Positions 47,656 to 54,470 of a DNA stretch of 64,000 nucleotides are shown piece by piece. Source of the stretch: Biomphalaria glabrata (Eukaryota > Mollusca > Gastropoda > Planorbidae); contig NC_074712.1 of NCBI RefSeq assembly GCF_947242115.1, positions 45,761,838 to 45,825,837 of the forward strand, given 5' to 3'. The notes below the pieces were generated by a model. It saw nothing but the letters and a program-made list of their open reading frames with translations, had not been told where the DNA came from and did not search any database. A program made the position numbers and the translations under genes. Position 1 is the stretch's first letter. Every line of letters starts with the position of its first letter.

Positions 47656-50600
47656 TTTATTACAAAGGGAGATAATAAAACAAAATAAAAAGTAAAGTTT
47701 TTCTACACAACAGACGACTAACAAGGGCAAAGAAGAATGATTTTGTGTGTATGTGTGGTTGTGTGGAGAAAAGAAAATAAGCAGCAACGAGAGTGTTGGT
47801 GACCCACACACACACAGACAGAGAGAGAGAGAGAGAGACAGAGAGAGAGCTGGAGTAACAAACTAAAGATATAGCACCAAAAACAAAAGAGAAAGAATGA
47901 AAAAAGAGAAAACTCTGTTTAGACTGACACACTGTAACTAATTGGGTCACGTCGGTCTCTTCTGATAATTACATCACCGAAAGATGATAACTAATATGAA
48001 AACCACAATGAACATTTAGAGAGAGAGAGAGAGAGATGTAATAAGAACATAACCTATTGTATGTTCTCAAACTAATTGGTCAATTGTATTTCTGCTGGTG
48101 TCTGTTGCAAGCTCGACACCCTCGTGGCTCACGTCTGCTTGCAAGATATGTCACCACGCTTTCTTAACTGGTCGACACGATTCCGACTTGCCATAACACT
48201 GGCCATCACTGTACGTGTTAGAAGCTGCTATTTTTAGCTCTGCGTAGCCATGAATATTTGAGTTAGCTTCCAAACATTTCTGACACAGTCTATGCACAGT
48301 GCAGCATGTCTGACAAAAAAAAAATGCTATATGACTGACAGGGAACATGTTTGTCTTTGAATGTAACATGAAGAAAAGTAAATCTAATATTCTGGATTAC
48401 AAATGCAAAGAAAAATAGAAATGATGTGTGTGTTAGATTACATTTTGAAACTTCGTATGGATTCATTGCCTTAGTTATGGAAGTTTGTTTTTTTAGAAAG
48501 CTTATATCAACTCACTCTGTCTGTCTGTCTGGTAACAGGTTTGTCCACGTTATTTCTCCCAAACCCAATCTCAGACCAAGAATCAATATAAAATAACTGA
48601 CAAACTTCATAGCTCATGTTGTCTATCCATGACACACTTCACAACTCAGGTCTTCTATCCATGACACACTTCACAACTCAGGTCTTCTATCCATGACACA
48701 CTTCACAACTCAGGTCTTCTATCCATGACACACTTCATAGCTCATGTTGTCTATCCATGACACACTTCACAACTCAGGTCTTCTATCCATGACACACTTC
48801 ACAACTCAGGTCTTCTATCCATGACACACTTCATAGCTCATGTTGTCTATCCATGACACACTTCACAACTCAGATCTTCTATCCATGACACACTTCATAA
48901 ATCAGGTCTTCTATCCATGACCCAGCTCATAACTCATGTTGTCTATCCATGACACACTTCATAGTTCATGTCGTACATCCCTGACACAATTTATAACTCT
49001 GTTCGTCTATCCTTGACACACTTCATAGCTAAGGTCGTCTATCACTGACGCAATTCTTAACTCATGTCGTACATCCCTGACACAATTTATAACTCATGTT
49101 GTCTATCCCTGAAACATTCGTCTTTCTCTGACAGGGTTGGGACGACACTCTGGCACGCAAGGCTGAACAGTTTGCCTCCAGCTGTCGCTACGAGCGTCCA
49201 TCGTCGCAAGAGTATGACGCTGGCTACAACATAGCCATCAGACGCCGCCACATTCTAGAGAGAGATTCGGACATGATCAAAGAATTGGTCAACAGTACAG
49301 TGGACGGCTGGGCAAGGTCAAGGGAAAATTATGTCTATGGTAGCCACTGCGGCCAAGGTTGTAACTATGCCCAGGTAAGTTTCATTTATAAAGACATCAG
49401 ACGGTTTACACATTTCATTATCTTGTCTGTAATAGTGACTTCATTAAATCTTGTGATTGCGCTAGTTATTTTAAGGTAGCATACTTTGTAGCACGATATT
49501 ACCTTAATCCTGCTTGTTTCATGTTTCTATTGTGTGTATTCACTTGGACTGACTTTCTTATCACGTTCATGTTACCATGTAGCTCAACTTAATGAATATC
49601 TACGAAGGTTCAGAGTTTGAAGAATAAAGTTTAGTCTGGAGCTTTCTTTTTTCAAACCTTATAGGTTGAAGCTCATCAAGAAGTTTGTTAATATCTTGCT
49701 GTGATCATTACATCGTGCATTCACAGAAAGAATTTGTAGCTATTTAATATATGTATATCCTCTCTACCTTGTCCTACTCTATATGCACACCTTTTGTAAG
49801 ACATCATTTCATACATACATTCGCTCGTATGGACATCTATATCCACACCTTCTCTAAGACATCATTTCATACATACATTCGCTCGTATGGACATCTATAT
49901 ACATTATTACAATTATTGGTTTTATAATTATTGTTTTTGTATTGTAGATGATTCAGGCTGAATCTGAAAATATTGGATGTGCTGTTGAAAACTGTGACAA
50001 CAGAATGCACCGTTATGAACGCTGGATTCCAGACAAGTTTACTCTGATCGTCTGTTTCTACAGCCCCTGGTAGATAACCTGTTTTAAGTTGTTCAAACTT
50101 CTTAATTAAAACTAGTATTAAACGTACTTCAGCAACGGAACAATACACCTGCAAACCAGGGATATAAAGGTGCTATATCACATTTGCAAAGGGTTTGATT
50201 TAGTTAATTACTTGCCTTGAGCGTAGGCAATGTTAATTCATAAGGAGTAGAAAACATAAATTTCCATTTCCAACCAAAAACAACAAAACTCTAGGAGGAA
50301 AAACGTTACGTACAGAAGCAGTGTTTGGGTGTGGCCAATGGGCCAAGCCATCAACCATTAATAATATATGATTCGTAGCTATTTTGACCTTTTGTTAGCT
50401 GTTCAAATCATGTCAAAAGCAAGTCATTTCCTTGTGTCCTTACGTTCAAACCAGTAAGTAGTTCATTAGTTCCAAATCAGCGTCATCCCATTTGCTTTAA
50501 TTACAAACAAAAAAACCCGCTCTTTTTACATGGGAACTTAAGTTACAAACAATTAAAACATTAAGCGATGTGCATTCTTTCACGAAATAATAACTAAAAC

Positions 50601-53600
50601 CAATCCAACAAAACGAAATAGTATTTCAACGGGCTGACTAGGAAGATGGTCTCTCCGCATGGTCACAACATATCCCTTTCTGGTCATGTAAAAAAAATTT
50701 CTAGATCTAGATTGGCGAACGTCTGATATCACTCCAACCACGTTCTCTCGTCTCGGCCACATATCGGGCACATGGCGACATATTAATGGTTTTCTTATAT
50801 CTTTGCTCAAGCACATTTGAAGGGCCGGTGAAAACATAAAAGCTTTTTTTTTTTTTTCATTGAATGTTTTCTGTGAAAGGGAATTAACCGGGTTTATTAT
50901 GTTTACCAGGAAGAGTCTGACCAGTAATGCCCCTTACCAGCGAAGTGCTGTCAACTATTGCACAAGGTGCCCTCGAGATAGAGTTTGTCAAGATAATCTT
51001 TGTGCCCTGAGAGGTTTGTCATACGTTTGTATCCATAGGTAATACTGTGTATCCATTAGTAGTATCATGCGTTGTGTGCGTGCATCTGCCGCTGCTTTGG
51101 TTGTCACTTTTGATTTGAAGAAATGGTGACGATGTGTTAGAATATTTAGTTCCATAATGACATGAGTACTTAAGAAAATTTAAGCAATTTTATTTTTTCT
51201 CGTAACATTTTAAAATCTTTTATATTTAAAGAATCACTATCAGCATCTCAGAGACATTCCAAATGATCAAAGTAGGCCAGACTACATTCTTTTGAATTTT
51301 ACCAAACACAAGTCTAGAAGTATCTCTATACTCTTGTTTAAGCTAATACACTAATCCTTAAAAACAAAACATCTCTAAATATTGAGAACAAAATTAGTTG
51401 TCATGTCAGGCATTAGTCTTATGTGAAAGTATTGCGAGAATCACGAAGGAGAACCAATGACTTAGCAGAGTTAAAGTCTCTCATAACTATGGCTGACTAA
51501 ATTAAATTATAGATATGCTTAGAACGTAATTATCTTCTGTTTTGAAGGAACTTCTGTGTTTTATAAGAAGACTACCAATCAAAACATCTTCTTTTAAATG
51601 AGGACAAACACAAACACAAACATCTCTTTTATTTTATCCACGCACACTTAATGTTGTCTACACTAGTCCTGCATTGTCTTTTTAGATTTCCCGCTTGTTT
51701 TAACCTGCTTATGGTCAGTTTCTTTGTTTTGTCCTCTATGTTTGTTTATAGCCTTGATGACCAAACATTCTTTGTTTTACTTTATGTCCAGCAGGGTCTC
51801 TTTATATTGTATTTAAAAGTTCTGTCCATCAATTTCAGATAAAAGACCTCTAGGTCTGTCTTTAGTACGTAACCCAGTCTATGATCTTAGTGATGGTAAG
51901 TTGTTGTTTTTTTTCTTTCATACATTTCTTTTCATTAACTTTGGCACAGTCAAGGGAATCGGAAACAATTGTTAACATTTTCAAGGGGAAGCATACATAA
52001 TATGTTTTGCGAAGAGAATTATTGTAAGGGTCGTCTCCCCTGACTCTCTTGAGGTAAGGGTAAGGCATCAGAAATGCTTTTAACTATTATCAATGACCTT
52101 CGGAGGTGTGGTAGATCTTCCCCTGCAAATGACACAAGCTGTGATCAGAACTGGATTAAGACTGAATAAATGCCTAAACTATTTGGGAATGGGACCTTTT
52201 AGAGGTTCAGATATTATGTCAATGCTTCTCTGATATAATTAGGGTTAAACTACTATTGTGATACATACACAGACGCACACGTACACACACATACATATAT
52301 AATATATCAGAAGAGAAAGAATTAATGAAGCTCAGAACGCGGTCTACCTGGCTGGATGAGGCGTTAACGGTGCTTCCCCAGACTACCTTGCTGGATGAGG
52401 AGTTAACGGTGCTTCCCCAGACTACCTTGCTGGATGAGGCGTTAACGGTGCTTCCCCAGACTACCTTGCTGGATGAGGAGTTAACATTGCTTCCCCAGAC
52501 TACCCTGCTGGATGAGAAGTTAACATTGCTTCCCCAGACTACCTGGCTGGATGAGGCATTAACGGTGCTTCCCCAGACTACCTTGCTGGATGAGAAGTTA
52601 ACATTGCTTCCCCAGACTACCCTGCTGGATGAGAAGTTAACGGTGCTTCCCCAGACTACCTTGCTGGATGAGGAGTTAACAGTGCTTCCCCAGACTACCC
52701 TGCTGGATGAGGAGTTAACATTGCTTCCCCAGACTACCCTGCTGGATGAGTAGTTAACATTGCTTCCCCAGACTACCTTGCTGGATGAGGAGTTAACATT
52801 GCTTCCCCAGACTACCTTGCTGGATGAGGAGTTAACAGTGCCAGACTACCTTCCTGGATGAGAAGTTAACGGTGCTTCCCCAGACTACCTTGCTGGATGA
52901 GAAGTTAACGGTGCTTCCCCAGACTACCTTGCTGGATGAGGAGTTAACAGTGCTTCCCCAGACTACCCTGCTGGATGAGAAGTTAACAGTGCTTCCCCAG
53001 ACTACCCTGCTGGATGAGGAGTTAAAAGTGCTTCCCCAGACTAGCTTGCTGGATTAGAAGTTAACAGTGCTTCCCCAGACTACCTTGCTGGATGAGGAGT
53101 TAACAGTGCCAGACTACCTTGCTGGATGAGGAGTTAACAGTGCCAGACTACCTTGCTGGATGAGGAGTTAACAGTGCCAGACTACCTTGCTGGATGAGGA
53201 GTTAACATTGCTTCCCCAGACTACCTTGCTGGATGAGGAGTTAACGGTGCTTCCCCAGACTACCTTGCTGGATGAGAAGTTAACGGTGCTTCCCCAGACT
53301 ACCTTGCTGGATGAGGAGTTAACAGTGCTTCCCCTGACTACCCTGCTGAATGAGAAGTTAACAGTGCTTCCCCAGACTACCCTGCTGGATGAGGCGTTAA
53401 CGGTGCTTCCCCAGACTACCTTGCTGGATGAGGAGTTAACGGTGCTTCCCCAGACTACCTTGCTGGATGAGGCGTTAACGGTGCTTCCCCAGACTACCTT
53501 GCTGGATGAGGAGTTAACATTGCTTCCCCAGACTACCCTGCTGGATGAGAAGTTAACATTGCTTCCCCAGACTACCTGGCTGGATGAGGCATTAACGGTG

Positions 53601-54374
53601 CTTCCCCAGACTACCTTGCTGGATGAGAAGTTAACATTGCTTCCCCAGACTACCCTGCTGGATGAGAAGTTAACGGTGCTTCCCCAGACTACCTTGCTGG
53701 ATGAGGAGTTAACAGTGCTTCCCCAGACTACCCTGCTGGATGAGTAGTTAACATTGCTTCCCCAGACTACCCTGCTGGATGAGTAGTTAACATTGCTTCC
53801 CCAGACTACCTTGCTGGATGAGGAGTTAACATTGCTTCCCCAGACTACCTTGCTGGATGAGGAGTTAACAGTGCCAGACTACCTTGCTGGATGAGGAGTT
53901 AACAGTGCCAGACTACCTTGCTGGATGAGGAGTTAACAGTGCCAGACTACCTTGCTGGATGAGGAGTTAACAGTGCCAGACTACCTTGCTGGATGCTGAG
54001 GGGACCTGATATCTCTCGTATACTATCTCCAGAAAGTTCCTTCTGGTCTAGATACTAATAAAAGTTTGAATAACACAGCATTATGTTCTACTGTTTCCGT
54101 CTAAAAAACAAAAGAAACATGTTCATGCGATGTTAAGTCTGTTTCTTATTTCAATAAACTTGCAATAAACTATTGAATAGATTTCATACACAATGGGATT
54201 GTATAATAGAATTAAAACCCATTCTACATTTGTGTAAGAATCAATGAAAGTAGGTCATCAGATCACTGTATTGCTTCAGCTAAGAAAAAACTAACGGTTT
54301 TGTTTATTGGGAAATGTTTTGAGAAAGTTGATTGGGGAAGGTAAGGCCACTGTATCTATCTATCTATCTATCTG

Positions 54375-54470
<96 letters not shown>

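Noticed and set aside
48601-49130. Regular repeats as a CRISPR array
   Set aside because: Units are contiguous with no unique spacers, and the context is an animal intron. The same applies to the other arrays.
50052-50072. TAG after VCFYSPW as the true end of a one-domain CAP gene
   Set aside because: A donor at the same place and an acceptor at 50909 restore the codon and open into a classic CxxCP hinge; a second CAP domain follows in phase. Kept only as a possible intron-retention form.
52325-53747. LPQTT repeats as sortase-like or secreted repeat protein
   Set aside because: Intronic 39-bp minisatellite in the CAP gene. The resemblance to LPxTG is chance and sortase is bacterial.
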